Shown here: in pieces, positions 47,468 to 59,600 of the stretch
Layout of the letters: the number at the start of each line of letters is the position of its first letter
Numbering within the stretch: the stretch's first letter is position 1
Assembly (NCBI GenBank): GCA_001584585.1
Contig: LSYV01000040.1
Span: forward strand, 214,489-278,488
DNA from: Gonium pectorale
Lineage: Eukaryota; Chlorophyta; Chlorophyceae; Chlamydomonadales; Volvocaceae
DNA: 64,000 bases
Direction of reading: 5' to 3'
Notes under the pieces: generated by a model
Database searches by the model: none
What the model saw: only the letters and a program-made list of their open reading frames with translations
Told to the model about the DNA's origin: nothing
Position numbers and translations under genes: made by a program

Positions 47468-50400
47468 TCAGCTGAAGCTGAAAAGGCGCAGGGCCATCAT
47501 GGTATCGGCTAGGGTGGCGGTGAAGAGCGGAGAGGTGGTGCGCGCCAGATCCAAGCTCTCCGGGGTGGCAGCCAGCCGCAGCGCCAGAGGGCTCTCCGCG
47601 GCGCCCGGCGCGCGGAACTGGCCGCGCAGCAGCGTCAGCACGCTGGCGTGTACCTGCGAAGTGCAAGGTGTACGGTAATGCAAACGGCATGCTTTAAGTA
47701 TTCGAGCAAGCAATCGGCACGCCCAAGCAAGGAAGGAAGCCTAGCCGGCTGCCCACGTAGCCCGGACCCAGAGCCGCAAGCGAACCACGTAATACCGGTA
47801 GTGGTACGGATGCTGTGCTTTGGGCTTGATCTCGAAAAAACCCCAGCAAATGCATGGCCAGTAGGGCCTGGGAGCTCTGTAACCCAGGGCCAGGGCCCAC
47901 CGCACCGCTGTGTCTAAACGCCTGGGGTTGCGACGCACCTCTCCCCATATGGTCTCCCCGCACTCCTTGACCGCCTCCACGCTCTCCGTGCCCGGCAGCC
48001 GTGGGTAGGTCTCCCGCCGGTCAAGAGCGTCGCTGAACGCCACGCCCTTGGCGCCCTGGGAGCAGTGGGGCAGGGCAGGTGCGAATGGTCACTGATTGCT
48101 GAACGGTACAGCGCATAGGCAGCCGGTGGGGAGCTGGCCTCCCTTTGCCAGCTCCCCGCCGGCCTACGCACTACCTTCCTCCTCCTCCCGGTGCCGCTCC
48201 CACGCCCCGAGCGCTCACCCTCTGCACGACCACCAGCACGCGCCGCTCGCCGTCCTCCTTCTCCTTTGCGAAAATGCGCTCCACGTGGTGCGGCGACGTG
48301 CGGCCGCCCTCCTCCCAGTCCGTCACCTCGGACAGCCGCACCAGCGCCTCGCTCGGCGCGGCCGTCTGGTTCCATCGGGAGGACGCCAGCAGGAACGCGC
48401 CGCTGCGGGGGTAAAATGAGAATTGCACAAGCAAGTCCCAAACGTGATTCGGCGACAAGCTGGGCTAGCCGAGCACGAGTGCGGGGTAGCTTGGAGGGTG
48501 CTGCGGCGTAGGGCTCGGAGGACCGGCAAACCGATGGACCGGCATTCAGGAGAAGAAGCCAAGCGGCAGAAGGGGTGAGGCAAAGTGTGGCAGCGCGGGT
48601 AAGCGGACCGCGCATCAGGACAGAGATGATTGGAATGGTTCCATGATACAGCACCGCACGTATAAAATGGCACGCGGGCCTGGCCACGGTCAGCTATGGG
48701 CCAGAAGAAGAGGGACACCCGTAAATGAGCCCCCACATCTTCAGTCTAGGGTTGCCGCAAGGAGGGACCTGCCCCTAGCCTGGTCGCGCGTGCGGCTAAC
48801 GGCTCACCCGAGCAGCGCCACGTCGTTGCACATGGCCTCCTCTGTCTCGCGCTCCTTGGCCACCACGCCCGCCACCTCGGCGTCGCGGTCCTCGGGCAGC
48901 ACGTGCAGCCCGCGGTCGGACAGGGCCTGCCGGCAGCCGCAGGACGAGGTTGGGGGACTTTGCCGCTCAGACGGCTCAGGCCACGGGATTGCTGTTTCCG
49001 TTTGAAGGACTCTTCGCTGCCTCCCCTGTCCTCATCTCTCCCCTATACACACACTTGAAGCAACGAAACTCAGTATCTCCCCCGCTAACCAATACACAAG
49101 ACCCCCTCCGCGCTCACTAGTCTTTAACTCCCTTTTGGAGATGACCATTCGTTTGCGTCACCTCGCGTCCAACCCGTCTGCCCATTGTATGCCCCCCACC
49201 TGCAGCAGCTCCAGCGGCTGCATAGCCACCCCCAGCAGCGACTGCAGCTGCGGCCACGTGGGCGAGGTCAGCGTGGCGGTGCGCACGCCAACCTGCGGTG
49301 GGCGGGTGGGGCGGAGCGCGGAAAGATAGGGGTGAGGGAGGAGCACGGGGGGCTGGCAAGGACGCGGCCCGCCACAGTAGAGGCGAGGGGCAGGGGACGA
49401 CGTCACGGACGGTGAGCGCGTCACCATGCGGGGACATCGGTTGGGGCGGGCATGTGCGAGTGGATCTTCAGGGTCTTCATGTATTCAAACCGATATTTTA
49501 CTCCCATTTTCAAGGGGCCGAGGCCTGGGAGCCGTCGAGGGCCGGGACAGGGGGCGACGGCACACACCTCAATGACCACCGGCGAGTCCAGACCGCAGTC
49601 CAGCGTGATGGCGGCGGAGGAGCCGTTGCGGCCGCCGGTGGGGCGGATATGCCAGGACTTGTACGGCAGCAGCCGCGTGCGGCTCATGACGAGCGCCAGG
49701 GGCGCCAGGTGGGTGGTGAGGAAGGAGAAGTGGTTTGTGGCCTCGTCATAGGACACATTGCTGGCAGGGGTTCAGGGGCGTGGGGAAAGGGTGACAGCCC
49801 AACGTGAGAGCACGGACAATGGCAAACGCTTCGGATTAGGGCATCGTTTGCCCACTGAAGCAAGGAGTATGCAAGGATGCAAGCGTGTCAGTGAACACGA
49901 TTTCCTGCTGTCTCACCTGACGCCGTCAGTGTTCCAGATGCCGTGCTGCTCGTCCCACCAGGCCACCTGCAGCGGCTCCTGCGGTTGCGGGAAGGGCGGG
50001 GGCGCATGGCAGGGCGCAAGAGACCACCAATGACTGCTAGGGACTCAAATTCATTGACGCGCCCGGACACCGAACGAGTTGCTCTGTGCGCTCCTCGACC
50101 ACCGCTCACAATCTCCCTACAATCCGAGTGGAGCCCCTCTGGGACCAGTGAAAGCCCCTCTCAGCGCATCCAGGCTGACAAAGCCCCGCGCCTCCCGGGT
50201 CCCGGACCCCCTTCCCCATGCGCCCCACCCCTACCAGCGCCCCCTTCCTGCCCACCTGCAGCAACACCACATCCGGCGGCAGCGGTGCCGTCACGCCCAG
50301 CGGCGGCGGCTCCTCCTCGCTCTGCCACGTCAGCGGGTCGGCGCCGGCTGGCGGGATGGGGTACGGCACCCGCTGCACGTTGGCGGCGAGCGGGGTCACC

Positions 50401-53273
50401 TGCCGCAACGTCCAGCCGCGGACCTGCAGGAATGCGGCCGCGTCGCCCGGAAATGAAGCAGGGAATCGGGTCGTGTCGCGAACACCCGTGGGTACTTGCA
50501 GAGAGCACGTGAGCGACACAAGGTGCAAAAATGGGGGACGGAGTGCCGGGAGAGGTCGGTCCAGGTTGGGGAGCAAACATTGACTAACTTCACATCCAAT
50601 GGCATGATGAAGAGGCAATGGCTCCTTACATCGTGCCTGCTCCTACAGCTCTTGGCTTTTTGCGCCTTCTCTGAAGCGCTGGGCGGCAACGCCAGCTCCC
50701 TAAGCCTCACTCCCCCACTAAGCTCCCGCTTTCCTGGACTCCCACCTTCTTTGCGCTGGGCGGCAGCGCCAGCAGGTCCACCACCAGCACACCGCCCACT
50801 GCCATCCACTGGTTGCCGCAGCGGCCGAAGAACTCGTCCGACCCGGGGCCCCAGCGGTGCTGCACGCGAAGGGCCACGTTGGCCAGCGCAATCTGCTTGG
50901 GGATGTCCAGCACCACGCCCAGCGAAGGCATCTCCACAACCTGAGTGAGGCATCAAGATAGCGAATCGGGGTTGCTTGAAGGTTGAAAAGCAGGGAGAGC
51001 ATTTTGGTCACTGGCGGCATGATGGTGGCAAAGAGCGTAAGTTGAAGCAACGCAAACGGCGAGGGGGTGGCTGGGTTGGGCACCTTCGCCACCAAGGCCG
51101 TGGGGGTCGGAGGTCGGGCAGGTTGCAGCTCAGGGCGGCTGCGCAAGGTAACCCGTCGCCATGAAGTACAGCATCATCGCTCCATGCAGGTCCTGCCTCC
51201 TGGCCATCCACCGCGGCACGCACCTTGAGTCGGGGGTTCTTTGCGGTGTTGACCCAGATGCCCCACTTGAAGGTGCCCGCCACGTGGCCCAGCTGGATCT
51301 CGTTCTTCTCGTTTGCGTACTCATCGCCGTGCTGCGCGGGCAGGCAACGGTGTAAATATCACGACAAACGCCGTTCGGATTGCGCATGGCTTTCGGTGGG
51401 AATGGATGGTCGCCGAGTGTGTGCGGTGGGATAGGAAGGTACGGGAAAGGGCGGCAATGAGGCGCGTCGTTGAGGCACCGAAGGAGGGGCACCGAAAGGC
51501 GTGCACGTTATGTAGCCCGTGCAAACTGCGTTTACCCCAAAGGCACGAGACAGCCACTCACGTGCAGCACCACGGCGGTGAGCCGGTCTATCCGCGAGTT
51601 GATGACGCTGTACAGCGAGCGCAGGTCGGACTCGAAGTCCGCCACCCACTCGTTGGGCGTACCCTTGAGCTCGCCGCCGCTTGAGCCCGCTCCGGCCGCG
51701 GTGCTGAGCCGCGCCTCCAGCAGCGCCTGCCGCGTCTCGAGGATCATGGTGCGGCACTCCTGCACGGCGAGGGAGAGAGCCACTTAGATGGTTACCGTCC
51801 CGAAGCACAGGAATGGAGCGTGGGCATTAGGGTGGGAGGAACGAAGGAAGGGAGCAGACGGGAGTCAGAGGTGGTGCCGGGGCGGGATAGGCCCAGCTGG
51901 TGTTTACCCGGAGTTGTCCTGTTGAGGCCACAAAAACGCCATGGCCCCACCTCGCAGGCCATGAACGCCTCCCCCATGTCGCGGCTCTCCGCCTCCTTCG
52001 CCGCAGCGCTCATGCGGTTCATGAACTCCGTGACCGCAACGCGCTGCTTGGGCGCCGGCACGTGCACGCAGCGCAGGAAGCGCTCCCAGTCGGCCGCCTC
52101 GCTCGCGTCGGTGCGCGCGCGGGCGCGCTCGTGCTCAAATTGCCGGAGCAGCGGGTCCAGGTCAGCGCTGTGCAAATGGCATGGGGCAAGGGGCAGCAGC
52201 GGGGCGGAAAGATGTCAGAAGTTTGAGGGACGTAGGTAGTATGCGTATGACACGGTTAAATGACAGGGCCGGGCATGAGGAGGGGCCGTGGAAAAGACTG
52301 AGGAGGGGGAGAGAAGGCGTCTGAAAGCTTCCCATACTTGCGGCTATGACTTGCGGTCGCTGAACACCTCTACGACAGCACCACGGCTGGACTATCGTCT
52401 TTCGTGGAATTAAGTTCGCCCATACTGTCCAACAAAGCAAACCCCGTGGCACCCACGACGCACGTCCCACGTAGCACCACACGCGGAGCTCACACACCAC
52501 GCTAGTGTTGCGCGACAGCCAGCCACTGCCTAATTGTGAGGCAAGGCGATGGCCAAGGCGGGCTACTGCCATTGTCCAACCACATGCCCTTCTTTCGACC
52601 CGTGCTCACAGCTCCGCATCAAGGCTCTCCCTCTCAGCAGCAAGGAACTGTCCAAGCAGCTCTAGCCGTTGCCGCTCGAGCTCCGCAAGCCGCTGCCGCT
52701 CCGCCTCCTCGGCGCGTAGCCGCTCTGGGGGCGCGGGCGTGGAAGAGGTTCGCAGGGGAAGGGAACAAGGGGAAATTGGATCGACCGCATGTCTATCACT
52801 ATGCTCGCTTTGGAGCCGCATGCACATTAGCGCGAGCGTCACATGAGGGCCGGGCCTGACACAGTAGCAGTGTCGGTGCCAGCACGGGTGGGGGTCCTGG
52901 CACTTGCTGCGGGTTGTTAATCAGCTGGAAGCCCTGTAGCCGCTGATCGAAATGCAAGCCGTTCGTTCACGCAGAGTCCCAAAGGACCATCCACGCGGCA
53001 CAGGCCCACACGCCCCCTCCCCGCAGTCCCCGCATGTCATGGGGCGTGTGGCCTGATTCCGCGCGCCTGTAAATGTTTGCCCCTCAAAATCTCCAAACCA
53101 ACAAGGCCATAAGCATGGGGTATAAAGCGGCGCAAGCCCCCGTCGACATGGGAGGAGGGCATACCTTCTTCTGCAAGGCGAGCCGCTTCCTCCGCTTGCC
53201 TCCGCTCCTCTTCTAGCTCCTCCTTCGACTTCTTTTTCTTCTTGCCTGGCTTAGCTGCTGGCTTGGGAGGCAT
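47468..53273 (-). CDS. IC97: IC97/CASC1 (DNAI7), axonemal inner-arm dynein intermediate chain
   Basis: Fourteen exons, all in phase, 687 aa: 53273-53165, 52724-52610, 52167-51951, 51759-51562, 51331-51224, 50940-50746, 50423-50256, 49978-49917, 49760-49568, 49292-49200, 48926-48808, 48402-48219, 48055-47939 and 47653-47468. It opens MPPKPAAKPGKKKKKSKEEL, a lysine-rich start, then a charged coiled coil through ERLRAEEAERQRLAELERQR. The body is CASC1-like: DWERFLRCVHVPAPKQRVAV, GTFKWGIWVNTAKNPRLK, DIPKQIALANVALRVQHRW, EPLQVAWWDEQHGIWNTDGV and SYDEATNHFSFLTTHLAPLA. It ends TATLADTMMALRLFSFS, the typical C-terminus. The family is a subunit of the I1/f inner dynein arm in Chlamydomonas and binds tubulin; in mammals it is DNAI7. 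The gene shares a divergent promoter with the TCP11-like gene. The only doubt is individual exon edges. Confidence 0.93.
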
Positions 53274-53673
53274 TCTGCTAAGCCGCGCCCTGCTAAATGA
53301 TCAAGCTTATAATGGCATAACTATAACAGTATTCTTTGTAAATGTCACTTCCAAAGAAAGCCGGCGATGAGCTTGACGTTAAAGTTGGACTTCGACGTTC
53401 GAGCCGAGCTGTAAATCTGTCTTGTATCTTCGGGGCAGAACGTGACCAGAAATCTTGCGCAGTTCGCAGTTTTGACGCGACCGGACTTTCGTTGCCGGTT
53501 ACGGAGCGGCTCCAAGGCCCCATTCATAGTTGTGGGCTCGCTTGTTGATTTGCCTTCAGGCGGACTGATCTTTCTAGGCCTGAGCCTTCTCCCCGTTCGA
53601 AGCAGCATTTCCCTGCTTCGGGAATAGTGACAGAACGTCTCGTCGAGGCAAGAAGGGCACGCGCTCGCTTAAA
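53274..53673. promoter_or_regulatory. Divergent promoter between IC97 and TCP11-like genes
   Basis: Only 400 bp separate the start codons of two genes transcribed outward, so core promoters and both 5' UTRs must fit here. It is AT-richer than flanking coding DNA. I see no certain TATA box or known flagellar-gene element. Confidence 0.6.
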
Positions 53674-56600
53674 ATGGCGGACGCATATGAGGACTTACTG
53701 TTTAATCCGGATAGCAAGGAGCCGCTCAGAGCGACTGGGGTTTCGGGTTGTAACTCGCCTGTAACAGCGGACAGTCCAGCGGAAGCCGACACGGGGTCTG
53801 GAGATCGATCCCCCCACGCTGACGGCGAGCTGTCTTCCCTAGACGACAGCACAGACGCCGCTGCGCAACGTCGACAGGTGCCAGGAGGGGGTTGCTCGCC
53901 ATGGGGCAAGCGGGTCGGCGCCTGTCGCGTCAAGGCGCAGCGATGTGAGGGGGCGGCTTCCATTGTGGCCAATTCAGACCAATTGAAGACCGTGCCAATA
54001 GCCCAAATCAGTGTTGGCAAGATTAGCTAGCGCCGGTCGCTGCCGGTACCTGACGGTTCACCCTCCTCATCTGCACCAACTGGCGTTGCCCGACAGAAGA
54101 GACATGGCCATTGGCTGAGGACTGTCACGTTAGTGTCTCTGTCCTTAGCCTGCGGCCTGTACGCACCCGGATGGCTTCACCCGCCACAGGACTTCCAAGC
54201 GTGGCTTCTTTCACCACAGCGCAGCTCCGCCATGGTCAGCTCCAGGCTGGCAGATGGGGCCGCGGTTGGGGAGAGGCGCGCAAGGCGGACGAAGAAGCTC
54301 CAGGTGCGCTGTTGTACTGTGGAACTCGAGACTGTCCAACATGACATGACGGATGACGCACTGGAGATAGTCATAGGACAGCAGCCTGCCATGCGTGGTG
54401 CTGTACGGCACATGGCCGATGACCAGGCTTGTGGTTTGATGTCGTCGTCGATTAGGGTTAGCTGCGACCCACATCTTCACAGGGTTCCCACTCCTTCATT
54501 TGGGTCTGACGCCCTCCCTGCCTTCGTGGTCATGTTTGACTGCAGGAGCGCCTGGTTGCGGCCGAAACGGTGCGGCGCGCCTCCCTTGCTGCGCTGCAAG
54601 CCCGCGCCGCGGCCTCTGCCGCCCGGCGCGAGCGCCTGGTTCTGCGATCAGCCGCGGAGGTGGCTGAGAAAGCCGAGAGGCTGGAGGCGGGGCTAGAGGC
54701 CGCTGCGGTGCGCCGGCGGGCCCTCCGGGAGGCGGAGCTGGAGCGGCTCCGTTCGGATCACGAGCTGGTCATGAACCGCCTGGTGGGTGGGGACAGAGGC
54801 GGCGGTAAGACCCCGTAAGGGAGGAAGGATGGTGTGATTACGGAGGAGTGACAGGAGGAGGAACGAAATTACTGGGATTAAGATAGTTTAATAATGCAAG
54901 AATGGAGTTGAGAAGGCTTGTCTTCTCCAGTAGAGCAGCAGAGCATAGTCCAGAGCTTGCAAGGCCACATGGTGCGATGCTATCAGCTGGAGGGGCCGCG
55001 TGCGATTAACCCATTGAGTATCTTTCCCTTTCCTGCCTAAACTCGACAGGCTGCCAGCCAGGAGCGCAGCATCACCGGTGCGGCGGAGCAGCGAAGCCGG
55101 CTGCAGGAGCGGCTGCAGATGGCGGCGAGGGAGCGGGAGGCGGCGCTGGCACGGAGGGCGGAGCGCGCGGGCAGCAAGGCAAGGGATTCGCCTGGCTGGG
55201 TTCTGTGGCTTTACCTTGGCTGGCTGGCCGCTTCGTGATGTGTATACAGCTTAGGAATGCAATCTACTAGTCTTTACACATGGGGTGGTTGGCAATAGAG
55301 CCAGGAGGTGCTTAAAACGGTAGTGACGGCACGGCTGAAAGGACCCACCTTCATCTGCCAAAGCAACCGCGCAAAGCACGTGCGTCCTGTCTTCTCCCGT
55401 ATCGCCGTACATCCTTTCTATCCACGCCTGCCGTACCTTTCGAGCTGTACACAAACGCCCAGGGGCCCCATGGACTTTCCTGTGTCGCCAGGTGCAGCGG
55501 GCGCGCAAGCTCGCCGCAATGACACGGGCGATGCAGGAGGAAGACGTGCAGTCGCTGCGGGAGGTAGGCACCATGGTCCTACTGGCGCCAGCTTCGTGTG
55601 CTCTCTTTGCTGCCATGTTGCTGTACCAACCATACCGCACAGTGTACCCAGTAGCTTGTTTACCTGATCCGGAACATCCCCAGGCCTTGGACCGAAAGCT
55701 GTACGCCGCTCGGGAGCGCCGTGAGGAGCGGCGCCCGCCGCCGCTGGCTGGCCGTGTGGGATTCCGTTCGGACCACGAGCTGGTCATTGACCGGCTGGTG
55801 CGTGTTAAAAGAGGAGCTGCTGGGAGTAACACTGCAGCGCGCGACGTTTCTGGACGTAGGGGGGCCGCAGTGGATGGGGTTTTGGCATGCAGGGTGTTGG
55901 GACAAGGGATTGTTTGTGACGCCATGTGAGCTGATGATTTACTAATGTGCTTCGGCGTAAAGGGCGGTGTTGGAGCTCTGCGGCACGCTGTGACACCATG
56001 CAGTTGGCAAGTCTGCCATTGTCAGTTACCGCTCTCTGTCTTTCTGCGTCTGCACCATACAGGCTGCCAGCCAGGAGCGCAGCATCACCGGTGCGGCGGA
56101 ACAGCGAAGCCGGCTGCAGGAGAGGCTGCAGATGGCGGCGAGGGAGCGGGAGGCGGCGCTGGCACGGAGGGCGGAGCGCGCCGGCAGCAAGGCAAGCCGG
56201 AACGGATTTCACGTGGGACCATGGCATCGTGCAGGAAGTGCTCTTATGTGGAGAGGTGTAGCCGGAAAAGGATAGCCGGACGACCCTTTCAGGGTGGCAC
56301 AGGGACGCTCCATGGCGTCGCGCTGCGCCCTCCCCCAACTCCCCTGCCCTCCCCGGTACCCCTCAGGTCACCCGGGTGCGTGTGCGCGTGGCCCAGGTGC
56401 ACGAGAGCCGCCAGCAGGAGATAGAGTCGCGCCGGCAGGTGGGAGGTTGGCTGCCGTCGGCCGTTTGAGTCCGAACCTAAAGACTCTTCCTATGCAACCT
56501 AGCCATCATTTAACATGATGCGCGATGGACACCCCCTCGTGGCCGAGCTTTCCTGCGTTTGCCTCTTCACTGCGCCTGTGCCCCAGGCCCTGGAGCAGAA

Positions 56601-59600
56601 GCTGGAGGCTGCCAGGCAGCGGCGTGAGGAGCGACGCCCATCGCCCCTGGCCTTGCCAACCCCCGCGGGCGAGGCCGATGTTGCACCTCCGCTGCCAGCT
56701 GCAGTCCATGCAGTGCCTGCCGCCGCTCACACCGCCCTGTCCACACTCCAGCAGCCGTCGTCCGCCTTCGCCGGCGGTGCTGACGTGGCACAGGCCTCCG
56801 CGGCCGCTATCACAGCCGTGCGGGCGGCCGTCTCCACAGCAACACCGACTGCCGCGCTGTTGGCGCAACCTGCCAAGCCCCCGGCGTCAACCGCCACTGC
56901 GAAGGCGGCAGTCGTATTTGCGGAGGCTGCGATTGGCGTGAAGGCTGAGGGCGAGGTGGGGGAGGCCGCAACGGCCGACCCCGCTGCTCGACTGGAGGGC
57001 TTACGCCGCTCCCTCAGCAGCCGCCGCCTGCAGGCCGGCTGGCGCGCTTTCGTCTCCTGCCACAAGACGACACGCAACCTGGCCGAGGTCTTCGTTTCAA
57101 CGGGAGTCACAGGTCTGAAGCTGCCAATGGCAAGCGCGCAGGCCCAGGCAGCAGCGGAGGCGGAGGCGGAGGCGAGGGCGCGCGCTGCAGGGGCGGTGGA
57201 CGTGCCCCGGCCGCGGGCTGGTTCGTCTGGGTCGGCCGGTGGCGCCGCTCCGGCCGTGGTGATTGGGCTGGGGAGCCCCCGGCGCCCGGCGGGGCAGGGC
57301 GCTACCGTGGGCAGCGGCGAGGACGACGGCGATGGCTTCGAGCAGTTTGCGGCTGCGCTGCGGGCGCCTGCAACCTTGAAGGCGACGCAGGCAAGGTGTC
57401 GGGACATGTCCCTTGGTCAGGCGTTAGAAGAATCGGTTGTTTGCAGAGACTGCGGCGAAAAAGGGACAACCGTGCCTTACATGACTACGAAGTTGCGGTA
57501 TGCGAGAAGAGACGGGAACTAGGGCATACCCCTGAAAGAGCCTCCCAGACGGGCTGCGGATTAGCCTCGAAGATCCCTCTGCTACTTGAACAGCTGTATG
57601 CGCTGGTGCAGGACCTCATGCACCGCCTGGAGCACCGGCTGGAGGCCCGCAACAGCGCCTCGTCTAGCAGAGGCCTTGGGGGAGGCCACGGAAACGGCCA
57701 CGGAGGCGCCAAGGCGGCACCGGACAACGCTGCGCGCCTGCTGCGGCGGCTATTCCCGCGTGCGCCGCGCGACGCACCCCTCGAGCGCTACCCGCCTCGC
57801 GTTCTGCTGTGCGCCTTCATGGTGGTGCGCCACCCGGAGGTGGTGTTTTCGGGAGCAGGTATGTGGGGTGGGGGGCCTGGTTGGGATGGCCTGAGCAGCA
57901 GGTAGGTGGGGGCCCTGCTTGGGATGGGCTGAGGCTGAAAGGCGTGTTGAAAAGCTGCAAAACGCCGAAGTCCCTCAAGCCCAGGGTAGGCAGGCAGGCT
58001 GCTTAGCAAAAGTTGTCCCTCTAGCATCTCCAGTTGATCAGGGAGTGATAGATGAAGGTCGAACTGGCTGGAGGCACCTCGACTCTATCCACGTTATCTC
58101 GTTATGCTGGCACTCACCCCGTCCTTCTGTAGGCCCACGCGAGGCGGCGCTGGCGGATGCAGCCCGAGGGCTGGTGGCGCGCTTCGAGGCTTTGCTGGAG
58201 CGAATTATGGTCGCGCAGCCAGACGCAGCCGCCGCCACAACCGATGACGGCGACGCAACTCCCAGCGGCGGCGCCGTGATAAACACTGGCGACGGGCCGG
58301 CTGCCCCTGGCGGCTGGGACTATCTTTGCGCATCGCCGGTGGGGCGCGGGGTGGAGGAGCTGATGGCACGGCGGCGACGGGAGGCAGCGGTGGTTGCAGC
58401 CAACGTGAGCGGCGGCGGCGCTGGCACCACCGTTGCTGTTGCCGGCTCCGTTCCGCCGTCGCCGTCCTCAGCCAGGTCTTCACCGTACATGACCATAGGT
58501 GCGTGGTCCATGGCCACCAGGGAACTCCTCAGCGGCCGGTCAACGATATCTCCTTCATATTGTCGGTCGTTCAGTGGGTCTGTCAGCCACTGTAATGCAA
58601 CCTTGGCGACGGTCGACGTGGCCAACCTCCCGTCCATGGTCCGGTATGGTAAGGTACGGCATGTTTAGATGACTTATGCGCCCGTGTACCCATCCAGGTT
58701 CCTTGCTGGTGGCCTTTGACGACGCCTGGCTACGCTACCTGGACCAGTTCGTTGCGTGGAAGGGCGCTGACGCGGCGGCGCTCGAGGTGCGCGGACGGAC
58801 GGAGAGCTCGACGGGCGGGTTCGGGGGTGCTTGCGGTAGCCGCCGGCCGCTAAGGAACACCGGTTACACGGCTGCTTGGGAGGCGCATTCCTCCGGTCGG
58901 CCACACCGCTGTGTGCTTTCCGCCGCGGCAACAGCAAATACTATTATTCATTCGCATTGTGCTCTTATCCACATTATTGCATGTTGTGCTCCTCCGCAGT
59001 CTGAGCTCATCCGCTGCGCGGCGGCGTTGGAGACGTCCATGCTGCGCAAGTGCCGCGGCGACCCCACTTCGGAGCGGGTGCGAGGCAGCGCAGACCTGCA
59101 GGTAAACTGCCGACGGGGATGGCGGACGAGAGCACTGTACAAGCAGTACGCACAACGAGAGCGTGTTGCTCTATCCTCCATTTCGGCGGTTGAATGATGG
59201 TGGTATGACGACTCAAAGTATCCACTTGTGCATCCTGGCTCGCTGCGTGGCGCATTGCATGTCTGGCCGAGCATGGCCTCACCTTTGAGATGGGTATTGC
59301 TCACCTGCCCCCGCGGCCTCCTGCCCCCACCCGCCCGCTTCCTCCTCCGAAACCGCCTTGACCCGCCAGGCCGTCCTGCAGCAGACAGCCCACGACCAGG
59401 CGCTGCTGCGGGAGCGGGTGGCCAAGCTGGGCGGAGAGGCGGGGCTGGAGAGGCTGCAGGTGAGCTGACGTGCAGGATCCTGTTGGCCCGTTCTGGTGGT
59501 GTCGGTCATGAGTACTGTTTCGTCGTGCTGCTGTCGTTTGCGTCGGAGACGCGCCTTCGGTGGATCCTGCTTTCGGTCTTTCGTGGCTTACTGCCACCGT

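Noticed and set aside
57391..57521. Read-through of exon 56587-57390 to a stop near 57521 ending TCP11 early
   Set aside because: The TCP11 core domain continues in phase in exon 57594 onward, and a GCAAGG donor at 57391 explains the junction.
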